Shown: positions 28,793-41,800 of the stretch, piece by piece
How the letters are laid out: each line of letters starts with the position of its first letter
Position numbering within the stretch: position 1 is the first letter of the stretch
Assembly: GCA_028751875.1 (NCBI GenBank)
Contig: CM054158.1
Span: 46,624,874-46,688,873, forward strand
DNA length: 64,000 bases
Origin: Rapana venosa
Taxonomy: Eukaryota; Mollusca; Gastropoda; Neogastropoda; Muricidae
Direction of reading: 5' to 3'
The notes under the pieces: generated by a model
Told to the model about the DNA's origin: nothing
What the model saw: only the letters and a program-made list of their open reading frames with translations
Database searches by the model: none
Program-made: the position numbers and the translations under genes

Positions 28793-29716
28793 ATACACTT
28801 TGGCAGGGTGATGAAATTTTTGGCTGTTGAAAAGCAGGGATAGCTATGAAATGAAACAGGAGAGGAAATTCTTAGGTTTGAAACAAATATGTCTTGAGGC
28901 CAGATTTAAAAGTGTCACAAGAAGGTCTTTGCTGAAGAGAGATAGGGGGGCCATTCCAAATCGATGGACCAGAAACAGAGAAAGAGCAGCGGCCAACAGT
29001 GGACTGGTTGAATCTAGGTGTTTGTAAGCACAAGGAATCTGCAGCAGAGCGAAGGGAACGAGAAGGGGTGTACAGGTGAAGACATTCACAGAGGTAGGAG
29101 GGTGCTGTTTTGTGGAGACATTTGTAACAGAGAGTACTGATCTTATAGTTTATTCTTTGTGGCACAGGCAGCCAGTGGAGAGATCACAAGAGAGGGGTAA
29201 TGTGCTCAGATTTTTTCTTTCTGAGGACTAGTCGAGCTGCAGAGTTTTGATTACGTTGAAGGCAGTGGATAGATGATGCTGGCAGACCAGCCAAAAGAGA
29301 ATTGCAATAGTCCAGACGTGAAAGAATGAGAGATGCCACGAGTTTTGATGTTGCGTCTGTGGACAGGTACTTTCGAAAGAGGATAATGGAATAAGCACTC
29401 ATGTGCTTTTTTACATCCAGTCCCCGTGTGTATGCGGTTTTGTAAATTTTGTCATCTGTTTCCACCGGCACACAATGGCCTACTCTTCCGAAAAGCGGAA
29501 TAGGATTTAACGTGTGCGCAAGATGTTCTGCATGCGTTCGAACATGGGGGCCTTGGGTTTATAGTCTCATCTGTCGTCATTGCTGATGTGATGCCTGTTT
29601 GCTATGAGGTGATTTGGATTCATGGATGTTATGGTTTAAATGTAAAGAAAGGGAGTAGGGGGGGGGGGGGGGGGGGGATCTCTCTCATGAGCGCGCACGC
29701 ACACACACAACCTATT

Positions 29717-29753
<37 letters not shown>

Positions 29754-32700
29754 ACCACCACCACCACCACACACATAACCACACCCACCCCCCACACACA
29801 CACACTCCCTCTATCTCTGTCTGTCTCTCTCCCCACCACCACCACCACCACCCACATAACCACACCCCCCTCCCCCACCACCACACACTCCCTCTCTCTC
29901 TGTCTGTCTGTCTCTACCACCACCACCACCACCACCACCACCACCACCACCACCCACATAACCACACCCCCCCCACCACACACACACACTCTCTCCCCTA
30001 TCACCACCACCACCACAAACCACCACCACACACATAACCACACCCCCCACACACACACACACTCTCTCTCTCTGTGTCTCTCTCTCTACTACCACCACCA
30101 CCACCACCACCCACCTCACCACACACCCCCCCACCTCACCACACACACTCCCTCTCTCTCTGTCTCTCTCTCCCACCACCACCACCCTCACACATATAAC
30201 CACCACCCACACAACCACCACCCCCCCACCACATATGCACTCCCTCTCTCTCCCTACACCCCCACCACCCTCAAACACCCCCTCCCACCCCACCAACCCC
30301 CCCCCCCCACCCCCAACCCCCCCACCACCCACCACCACCCCACCACCTACCCCTCATCGTAATGCAGAGCGATGGCGCGGGGCTTGTCCAAGTTTTTCCA
30401 GACGAGGACGGAGCGCATGGAGCCGTCCAGGTTGGCCACCTCGATGCGGTTGTGGCCGTCGTCGGTCCAGTACAGCTTGCGGCCCACAGAGTCCACGGCC
30501 AGGCCATCCGGGGTGTGCAGGCCGTCAAACACCACCACCTCCACCCCTGACCCGTCCAGGTTGGCCCGCGTGATTTTGTCTGAGACGGTGTCCGTCCAGT
30601 ACACCTTGCCTGACAGAGAGAGAGAGACAGACAGAAAATGAATGAGTGAAGTGATGTTGTGTAGAAATGACGTCGTCGTTGTCGTCATCACCATCACCTT
30701 GCCTGGCAGAGAGAGAGAGACAGAAAATGAATGAGTGAAGTGATGTTGTGTAGAAATGACGTCGTCGTTGTCGTCATCACCATCACCTTGCCTGGCAGAG
30801 AGAGAGAGACAGAAAATGAATGAGTGAAGTGATGTTGTGTAGAAATGATGTCGTCGTCGTCGTCATCATCGTCATCATCACCTTGCCTGGCAGAGAGAGA
30901 GAGACAGAAAATGAATGAGTGAAGTGATGTTGTGTAGAAATGACTTTGTCATCGTCATCATCATCGTCATCATCACCTTGCCTGACAGAGAGAGAGACAG
31001 AAAATGAATGAGTGAACTGATGTTGTGTAGAAATGACTTCGTCATCGTCATCATCATCGTCATCATCACCTTGCCTGACAGAGAGAGAGAAACAGAAAAT
31101 GAATGAGTGAAGTGATCTTGTGTAGAAATGATCTCATCATCGTCATCATCATCGTTATCATCACCTTGCCTGACAGAGAGAGAGACAGAAAATGAATGAG
31201 TGAACTGATCTTGTGTAGAAATGATGTCATCGTCATCATCATCGCCATCATCACCTTGCCTGACAGAGAGACAGACATGAATGAGTGAAGTGATGTTGTG
31301 TAGAAATGTCGTCATCGTCATCATCGTCGTCATCATCACCTTGCCTGGCAGAGAGACAGACATGAACGAGTGAACTGATCTTGTGTAGAAATGACGTCGT
31401 CGTCGTCGTCATCATCATCACCATCATCGTCATCACCATCATCATCAGTCCCTTGACCAAGATGGTCATCAGAGGGACACAAGGGACGCATTGGTGGACA
31501 GTGTTCTCCAGCCTGGTCTGTCTCTCTGTCTTCAGCCTTTCACAGCAACACAGCTCAGCCATGTCCGGGCCGGTGTCCAGTCTGTGATGTTAGACTGCAT
31601 CATCCAGTTCTTCTGACTGCCCCTGCTGTGTCTTCCTCCCTCAAGTGTCTGTCCCCTGAAGGACAAAAGTCTTGGCAGACGAAGGGTGCAGCTGAAGCCC
31701 GGGCCAAAAGCTTTGTCAGTTTCTGATGTAGGCAAAATGCCAAGGCCTACTTTCCTGAAGTCTGACTGTGGCTACCTACATGGCCGGCAAAAGTGGCTGC
31801 ATACGCAAAAATCTGACCACTGGGAAACCTCAGAGCTCTAGCCGAGGAAAAATAAATGTTGAAATGTTGAGAACAGGATATAAGAGCATGGGTAGCCTTG
31901 AGAAACTTGCATCAGTCTTTTAATACCTTTTCAAAGCTACTGACAGTATATTTGTTTTTTACTGGTTTTGTTGTTGTTGTTGTGGGTGGGGGGAGGGATA
32001 TAAGAGCATGGGTAGCCGTGACAAACTTGCATCAGTCTTTTAATACCTTTTCAAAGCTACTGACAGTATATTTGTTTTTTACTGGTTTTGTTGTTGTTGT
32101 TGTGGGGAGGGGGGGGGGAAGTTCAGCATGTTTTATTATATTCTATTACAAAAAAAAATTCCCATTAGATTTCAAAGTGTTCTTTTCGCCAACCCTTCAG
32201 GGTAAAGTGTAAAACTGACAGGTATCAAGTCTCTTGTCTCACACCGTAGCAATATCAACCAATATAAAATTTTTTTTTTTTTTAAATCACGACTAACCTT
32301 CCACAATATCCACATCAATGGCGATGGCGTTTTTCAGCGGTCCAGTCGGCACGACCACATCGGCGTAGTAATCCACCTCCAGCGAGATGCGGCGTATGTC
32401 CTGCCTCCGCGTGAAGATCAGGAAGTTGCTCATCTCTGAAACGCAAGACAAACTGATGAACAGCCGTCAGTTTCCCCCACTTTCAGCTGCCACCCATCCC
32501 ACCCCACCCCACCCCAGTCCAGCTGGTGTGCTAATTATAGCAGAAACTGACCACACTTGGACTGGGGGACAGGATAGCCTAGTGGTCAGAACATCGGGCT
32601 CGCAATCTGATGACCCGGGTTCGATTCCCGTTCAAGGGGATAATTATTTTCCCCTGGAGTTAACATCAGTGCAGACTCCATTCTCCCCAAAAGTTCTTCG

Positions 32701-33783
32701 GATGAGACTATAAACCGAGGCCCTGTGTGCGAACGCACGCAGAACATCTTGCACACACGTTAAATCCTGTTCCGCTTTTCTTAAGAGTAGGCCATTGTGT
32801 GCCGGTGGGAACAGATGACAGAATTGACAAAACCGCATACACACGGGGACTGGATGTAAAAAAAGCACATAAGCGCTTATTCCATTACCCTCGATATAAA
32901 AGAATTAAAAATTTTTTTAAAAAGATAAATGGAAGGGGTGCGCTAGCTTTAGCATTCCTGACTGAGTGATGTTGGATTTGTGCACTGTGTGATGCAGTCA
33001 ACCACACAAAGATAAATGCAGGCACCTCCCTTGTTCAGACCTGTTTTATCTGTGAAAGGTCTTCCTGTTTTCCTTATCTAAAAAACCCCCTACTGATGCA
33101 TAATTTCTTTCTTCTAAAAGTCTGGGCCACTTTGACAAGGAAGAGAAAAGAGTGTTCATTATGAGAATGAAACAGAAAAGGAACCAGTCACTTTGAGGAT
33201 GAAGTGGGGGGGGTGGGGGAAGGGGTGGGGGAGAACAGACTACCAAGCATGAACGGACTCTGCTAAACACTACAGGGATGTGTTCTTACAGCGATATTAA
33301 GATCACTAGTGCCCTGTGAGGTAACGAGTGCTTTTCACAGAATCAAATGTTTCTTCACATCCATCCACACTCTCTCTATCTATCTGTCTGTCTGACTGTT
33401 TGTCTCTCTCACACACATACACACACACACACACACACATTCTCTCTCTCTCTATCTGTGACTGTCTGTCTCTCTCTCACACACATACACCACACACATA
33501 CTCTCTCTCTATCTGTCTGTCTGTCTCTCTCACACACATACCTCTCTCTCTCTCTCTCTCAAACCTCACACAAACACAAATGCATGCACACACTACTGTA
33601 CACGTACACATACACACACACAGACACACACCCAACACACACACACTCCAACAACCTCAACCCCACCCACCAACTCCCTACCCCCCCTCCTCCCCACACA
33701 CACACACTCCCTCCAACAACACCCCCCCACACCACACCCCCTCCAATAACCCCACACACACACATACTCCCTCCAACAACCCC

Positions 33784-33814
<31 letters not shown>

Positions 33815-36800
33815 CCTCTAATACCCCCCCTCCAACCCCAGCCCACCCAACCCCACACACTCCCTCAAACAACACCCCCCCCCCCCACACACACACACAC
33901 ACTCACTCTAATACCCCCCCCCCCCCCCCCAACCCCACACACTCCCTCCAACAACATCCCCCACACACACACACACCCTCTAATAACCCCCCCGCCCTCC
34001 AACCCCAGCCCACCCACCACACACACACACTCCCTCCAACAACACCGCCCCCCCCACTCTAATACCCCCCCACCCAACCCCACACACTCCCTCCAACAAC
34101 ATCCCCCTCCCCCCACACACACATCCTTTAATACCCCCCCCCCCCCCCCAGCCAACCCCCCCCTGACACACACCCTCCAACACCCCCTCCCCCCCCACTC
34201 CAACCCCACTCCCTCCAACAACACCTCCCCCCTCCACACACACCCTCTAATAACCCCCCACTCCAAACCCCCAGCCCACACACCCATCCACACACCCCCT
34301 AACACACCCTGACAGGCCATCTCACTCACCTGGCTGACAGTTCATGCCGTCAGGGGACATGAGGACACCTGTGGGACAGGCGCAGGTGTGACCGCGCGGC
34401 AGGGGAGCCACCAGACACAGGTGACTGCACCCCCCGTTGTCCTGCCTTGAACACACTGTGTCCACTGCAACAACAACATCCATCATCATCGTCGTCGTCA
34501 TCATCGTCGTCGTCATCATCATCGTTGTCGTCGTAATCATCATCACCACCATCGTCATCATCACCACCACCACCATCGTCGTCATCATCATCACCGTCGT
34601 CGTCACCACCACCATCATCGTCATCATCACCATCATCATTGTCGTCATCATCACCACCACCATCGTCACCACCACCATCATCGTCGTCGTTGTCATCATC
34701 ATCACTACCACCACCACCAGCCCGTGACTGTATCTTTAAATCATCGATATCATCATCACTATCATCGTTATGCAGTCTTTAGATCATTCGTAACAGCATC
34801 ATTATCATTGTTATGTAGTTTTCATATTATCAACTGTCATCGTTATGTTGCAGTTTTGTGTGTGTGTGGTATATCTTCAGTTTAACGTCTGTCCACATTT
34901 AGTGATTTTAGACTTGAAAAAGTAATCTAAACAAGAGAATGCAAACAATAACAGAAAAGTGTCAGATAGCGGTACTAAATAAAAACTAACTTTAACATAC
35001 TACAAAAACTGAATTATCGGACTTCTTATCAATCCTAACACAATGTCCAACAGTAACGATGGTTCAGATAAAATCTCATCCAGTGACAAACTTGGTACAG
35101 CAGGTAAAAATGTTTTTAAATGTCCACAGTCACAAATAACATGACCATTGGTAATCTTCTCCCCAAAATTAAAGTTTACATCTTTAGTCTTACTTCTGTT
35201 TGAGTGTGTGTGTTTGTGTGTGTGAGTGAAGTGAGGTGGTGTGTGTGTGGGGGGGGGGGGGGGGGGGGGGGGGGAGGGGTGTCAGTGTGTGTGTGTGCGC
35301 ATGTGTGTGTCTCTCTCTGTTTAAAGTCTTGGTGTGTGACATACTTGGCACTGTGCCTAAAAAAAGAAAATAAAGAAAAGAACAACAACAATAACTTCAA
35401 CAACAAAATAAACAAGAAGCAGAAGAACGAAGAGGAAGAAGAAGAAGAACAACAGCAACAACACAGCCAACACAATAAACAAAAAAGGAAGAAGAAGAAG
35501 AAGAGGAAGAAGAAGAAGCATAAAAAAGCCCCAAAATAACACTAACAATATTTTCCTATTCCTCAGCTAGAGCTCCAAGGTTCACCGACGGTGACATTTT
35601 GCACATATGACTGTTTTATCCCACTATGAAGGTAGCCGCATTCCGACTGTGGGGATTAACAAAAAATGATGAAGAAGGAGGAAGCAGAAGGAAAACACCA
35701 CCATCACCACCAACGTCTGTCATGTTCGACAATGACCTAAACAGCAGAGGAGGCAGCTGCTGTTTCAGAAATTGGGCAGAAATTTGATTATAGTGGGGAT
35801 GCCTTGCCCACAGCACATCCCCACTCTCTCGGCCAAGTGGGCATAAGGACAGTCAGCATTGGAGATGTTCTCCAAAGGCCAACCAGCCCCCAGGGCTGCA
35901 GCACATAAGGACTGTGCAAGTCAAGCCTCCTAGTCAGAGTCATAGTTGATCACTAAAGACTAAGCTGTAAAGTAGAATTCCATGAGTGGGAAAGAAAGCC
36001 ACTGGTCATACAGCCTCTCAAAACTAGCCCCCAGGGCTGCAGCATGTAAGGACTGTGCAAAGTCAAGCCTCCTGGTCAGAGAGTCATAGTCCATCACTAA
36101 AAGACTAAGCTGTACAGTGGAATTCCATGAGTGGGAAAGAAAGCTACTGGTCATACAGCCTCTCAAAACTAGCCCCCAGGGCTGCAGCACATAGAGGACT
36201 GTGCAAGTCAAGCCTCCTAGTCAGGGAGTCATAGTCGAAAACTAAAAGACTAAGCTGAAAAGTGGAATTCCATGAGTGAGAAAGCCACTTGTCATACTCT
36301 CAAACTAGCCCCCAGGGCTGCAGCACACAATGACTGTGCAAGTGGAGCATCCTAGTCAGAGTCATAGTCGATCACTAAAGACTAAGCTGAAAAGCTACTG
36401 GTCATACAGCCTCTCAAAACTAGCCCCCAGGGCTGCAGCACATGACTGTGCAAGTCAAGCCTCCTAGTCAGAGAGTCATAGTCGATCACTTAAGACTAAG
36501 CTGTAAAGTGGAATTCCAAGAGTGGGAAAGCCACTGGTCATACAGCCTCTCACTTTGCTGGTACCCCCCATACCAGCGTCAATGGTTTAATCAAGAACTG
36601 TGATGAAGCCCAGGCACTGAAGTCAACAAGGACGACAACACAAAGAACATGATGAACAACATGATGATGTTTTGGTGTTTTTTTGTGTGTTTTTTTTTTG
36701 GGGGGGGGGATCTTTTCGTTTTTTGTTGGGTTTTGTGCGCGTTTGGTTTTTTGGGGGGATCTTTTCGTTTTTTGTTGGGTTTTTTGTGCGTTTGGTTTTT

Positions 36801-36993
36801 TTGGGGGGGATCTTTTTGTTTTTGTTGGGTTTTATGTGCGTTTGGTTTTTTTTTGGGGGGATCTTTTTGTTTTTGTTGGGTTTTATGTGCGTTTGGTTTT
36901 TTTTGGGGGGATCTTTTTGTTTTTTTTGGTTTTTTGTATGTGTGTGTGTGTGTGTGTGTGTGTCTGTGTGTGTGTGTGTGTGTGTCGTGTGTG

Positions 36994-37037
<44 letters not shown>

Positions 37038-38789
37038 CTTTCTTCCGCTCCCTGTGGAAGACCTTGAGGTCCATGGGGTGGGCCAGGTTGTGCAGGAGGG
37101 TCCCCCGGGCGGCTCCAGTCACCTTGTCGGCCACGTGGATGCCCTGCGTCTCCCAGTCCGTCCAGTACATGGTGTCCAGGTAAATGGTCAGGCCAAACGG
37201 GTGCCGCAGGTCTAAGCCAATCACCGTCTGCACGGATGGTCCCCACACACATAATTAACACAAAAATTAGCACGATGGACATTACGGCCGAGTGGTTAAG
37301 ACTGTTTGACTTCAACCCCACAGGTCTATGAAGTTGTGCGTTTGAATCTTGGCGTCTTGTGAATTTTTGTTGTTTTTTGGGGTGGGGTGTTGGGGGGGGG
37401 GGGGGGGGGGGGGGGGAGGTTGGGAGGTTATTTTTTTTTGTTGTTTTAAAATTATTTTTTAAATCAGATTTTCAGGTTTTCCATTGTGCATAGCTTACAT
37501 TCCCGAAGTCAAAATGCATTACCTTCAAGGTGGGCAAAAAACAGTATGTTCGTATTTCTGTAACTCACAGAATGCTGACATGAATTATGGGATCTTTAAC
37601 GTGCATATTCGATCTTCTGCCTGTGTATGTAAATGAAGGAAACGAAGGCACTGGCAGGCCTGCACTTAAAAGTTGACCAGGGACATCATAAAAATCTCCT
37701 CCTTTAATTCACCAGATGTAGTACTCCTTAGTCTCTCACACACTCTATCTCTCTCTAACACACACTTACACACACACTCCAAACCCCCCTTGCCAACCAC
37801 CCTATCCCGCCCCCATCCCACCCCATACTCCAACCCTCCACGACCACCACCACCCTCACCCCCCCCCCCCCCAACCCCCCATACCTTTCTGTCTCTGCCG
37901 TCGAAGTTGCTGGACTCGATGACCTTGTGCTTGGCGTCGATCCAGTACAGCCGGCTGAACTCGTAGTCGATGGCCAGCCCGTTGGCCCAGGTCAGGTTCT
38001 GGGAGACGAGGACCACGCGGTCCTGGCCGTCCATCCCCGCACGCTCGATCCTCGGCCGGCTGCCCAGCTCTGACCAGAACATGTAGCTGCAGGGGGGGAG
38101 GGGGGGGGGGGGGGAGAGAAAGAGACAGAACTCGGAACTCAAAACTCAGAAATTTAATGTATCTCGGCCTTAGGCCATAATCCATGGTTGGCGTTTGAGA
38201 AATTGACAATGCCCCAGAGAGAGAGAGAGAGACAATGACAATGACAATGACAAATTCTTTTATTTTGAGGATAATGAATAAGCACTCATGTGCTTTTTTT
38301 ACATCCAGTCCCCGCCCGTAGGGATACATCTTAATAATAACCCAATAATAATAACCCAGTCTCACAGTAGAAAACATGGGAAATAACCCTTTTCAAAGCA
38401 GCCCCCCCCCCCCACCCCCCCAACAACCCTCCCCCCCCACCCGAAAGCAAACCTAATAAAAGAAAACCCTAAAAAACACCCCCACCACCCCCAAAAAAAA
38501 GAGAGAGAGAGGGGGAGAGAGAGAGAGACAGAAAGAGAGAATGAATGAATGAATGAATCTTTATTTTTCAAGGGTAACAGAATAAGCATGCGCATACTTT
38601 TTTTTCATCCGGCCCTTGCCCTGATTAGGGACTATCAACAAGAAAAAAGGTAAAAATCTTACTACAACAACGACAACATGAAAAAAATATATATATATTT
38701 AACAATACATAATCCCTAACTGACTTGAGCATTAATTTCAAGAGATACATCGATTTCTTCTTTTTTTTTTGAGAAATGAGATATACGTT

Positions 38790-38842
<53 letters not shown>

Positions 38843-41800
38843 CAGAGAGAGAGAAGAGTCATCATCTGACAGTTTTAACAATAAAAGGGTGGGGGTGGAG
38901 GAGGGAGTCTTTATTTTTTAAAACTTTGTGCGTGTGTGTGTATGTTTATGCTCTTATGAAATTTCGTTGTAGTTGTCACAAGCTTCCTATTGAGGTTGGA
39001 CGTTTCCATTATATACCATGGAAAAAAAGAATATTTTCAAAATCAATATGTCTGTTTTAGGAGATCAATTTCATTTAATCATGGAGCGTCCACACTTCAA
39101 ACATTTACAACAAGATTTTATTCCCCAACATTTTCTTCAACCCATGTCCAGTTATAATTTTTGTAGGCTAATGAAATGCAAATCTTGAAAAGTTCTCCTG
39201 TCGCTCTCAAAATTCATAAGATTTGCAAATATTTATTGAAATTTCACTTGTCTTTCATATGTGTAGATTGTGTCCTTTAAAGAAATCTGTATACTTTAAA
39301 AATAGTCTTGAGTCTTTGATACTGTTTGCATATCATTTTGCGATGAACTCTTGCTTTTCAGTTCCTGTTAGTATTGATATTATTTTTGGTTGTATTGCTG
39401 TTAGGTTTATTCTCCTGTTGAGTTTGTTTGTAATCCTCCATACCCCAAAAGGGGTGAAAGGAATTAAATCTTGAATCTTGTGTGTGTCACACATACACCT
39501 CCCCACACACTCCCCGCATGCAGAACACCTTGCGCACACGTTAAATCCTGTTCCACTTTTCGTAAGAGTAGGCCATTGTGTGCCGGTGAGAACAGATGAC
39601 AAAATTTACAAAACCGCATACACACAGGGAATGGATGTAAAAAAGCAAATAAGTGCTTATTCCATTATCCTCGATATAAAATAATAATATAAAGAAGAAA
39701 AAAAGAAAAAACATTCCCATCCCACTCCCCCACCCCCCCCACCCCCCACCACCTCAACCCCCAAATTCCCCCCCTTCCCCCCCACCCCCCCCCAAAAACA
39801 ACCCCCTACCCCCCCCCCCCCCCCTACCCACCCCCAAAATCCACCCCCCTCTCCCCCCAAACCCCCCACCCTAAAAAAACCCCCCCACTCCATCCCCCCT
39901 CCCCCCCATTTCCCCCCTTCCCCCCCCCCCCCACCTCCCCCCACCCCCACCACCCCCCCCCCCCCCCCCCTTCCCCTCCCCCCCCCCCCCCCCCACACCC
40001 CCCACCCCCCTTTTTTTTTCCCCCCCCCACCCCCCCCCCCCCCCCCCCACCCCAAACCCCCCCCCCAAACCCCCTCCCCTAAACTCCACTCACCCCCCCC
40101 CCCCCCCCAACCCCCCCACCCCCCCTCCCACCCACCTCCCCCCTAAAACCCCCCCCCCCCCCCCCCTCCCTCCCCCAGAGCAGGGGTCCACCCGAATGTC
40201 TCTGGCCTTGTCGATTTCCCCCCCCCACACCAGGAGGAGCGCAGGGAGCCGCCCCAGGCGGCTGACCTCGTTTTCGGCCGGGGCCCCGGGGGGTCCTTTC
40301 CAGTACGGGGCCCGCCCCCCCCGGGCCCACCGCCAGCCCCGTGGGGTTTCTCCAGGCTCGTGCCGATCAGCACCTGCAACGGTATTTTTTATAGGGGCGC
40401 GTTGGGTTCTGCGTTTCAGTTTTCTTTTAAGCCCTAATTCAGGGGGCGGGATAGCTCTAGGGGGTCGGGGAGCACTCGTTTTCCCCCCAGCAAAGGTTCA
40501 GCAGCTTTGGGGCTGGGGTTTCCCAAATTTAAAAAATTGGGTTTTTGGAGGGGACCGTTTGCCCCCGGGCCTTACCCTTCAGTACATTTCCCCCCAGCTT
40601 TTTAAAGGGGTTTATCTTGCCCTTTTTTGGGGGTCGGGGAAAGGGTTTTAAAGAAAGGAGGGGGGAGGAGATGGGCGCCCCCGCCCTCAATATGCTGGCC
40701 CTAGAGAAGTGAGGTCTCTGACGCCTCGCTCCCCTACAACCTTAAGGTTATGGGACCCTTTATTTTAAATTTAGATGAGAGGCACTTCGGGAAAACCCCC
40801 GGGGAAAAACAAAAAAAAGAGGGGGGAAGGCGGAAACCCCTGGCGACGGACCTTAAAGGCAAAAAACCAGGAAGATGGGTTTAAAAACCCCCGGGAGCCC
40901 GCGGGAAATTTGAAACAGCCAGGAAGAGGACTTGGCGGACGGGTTGTCGGGGGGCCAAATGTTTCCGGGGGGGAGGAGGGGCCCCAAAGAAAGTAAGTAA
41001 TTCAGATGAGATGCTTTGGGGGACCCCTTTGGGGTTCCTGGGAAGGGACCACATAAGAAAGGGGAAAAGCTTTCCCTTTAACCCGAACCCAGAAAAACTA
41101 ATTGGACCCTAGGGAGAACCTTTTAACGATCGTTTAAAAAGCGTTTAAAATTTAAAATTTGGTTTTGGGATGTCACAAAATCCAAAGGACTTGCAAAGAC
41201 AATTTACAAGGCACTGTCCAAGGAGGGAAAAAGAAGAGCGACCAAGGGAAAGCTGGGGGGATAAAAATCAGCGAAAGGGACAAGGGCCCGAACTTTAACA
41301 AAAAAACCCCGGAAAGGCAAAAAAACAGAGAGGAAGGAGGGGAAATGGTTGTTTTAGTCTTTGAGGGGTTCCCCCCCGGTCGGGCAGACTACGGGGCAGG
41401 TTTGATGGGAAATTTAGACTATCCTGCTGTAGGAAGTGAAAATGGACATTTACTGCTGAAAAAGCAAAGCTAATCCGTCCCTTTGAAAAAAATGCCATTT
41501 GAAACTGCTGGGCATATCCTGGATGAGAAAGAAAAGACCCAAGAATTTGTTTAAGAGTCAAATAAACGGTGGCCGGTCCACAGGAACCCCCTTTCACCAT
41601 CGTCAAAAAAAAGAAAAAAATGACCTGGTTCGGCCACGTCACCCCCCCAAACACTCTGCCCAAAAAAAGCCTGAGGGGCACTCGAAAAAGGGGCAGAAAG
41701 AGGGGGAAAACAGAACAAGTTTAGGGATGGACAACAAACAGAGAATGGACCAGGATGAAAGATCGGCACTTCTGCGCAGAAACCCGGGGGGGAGATTGGG

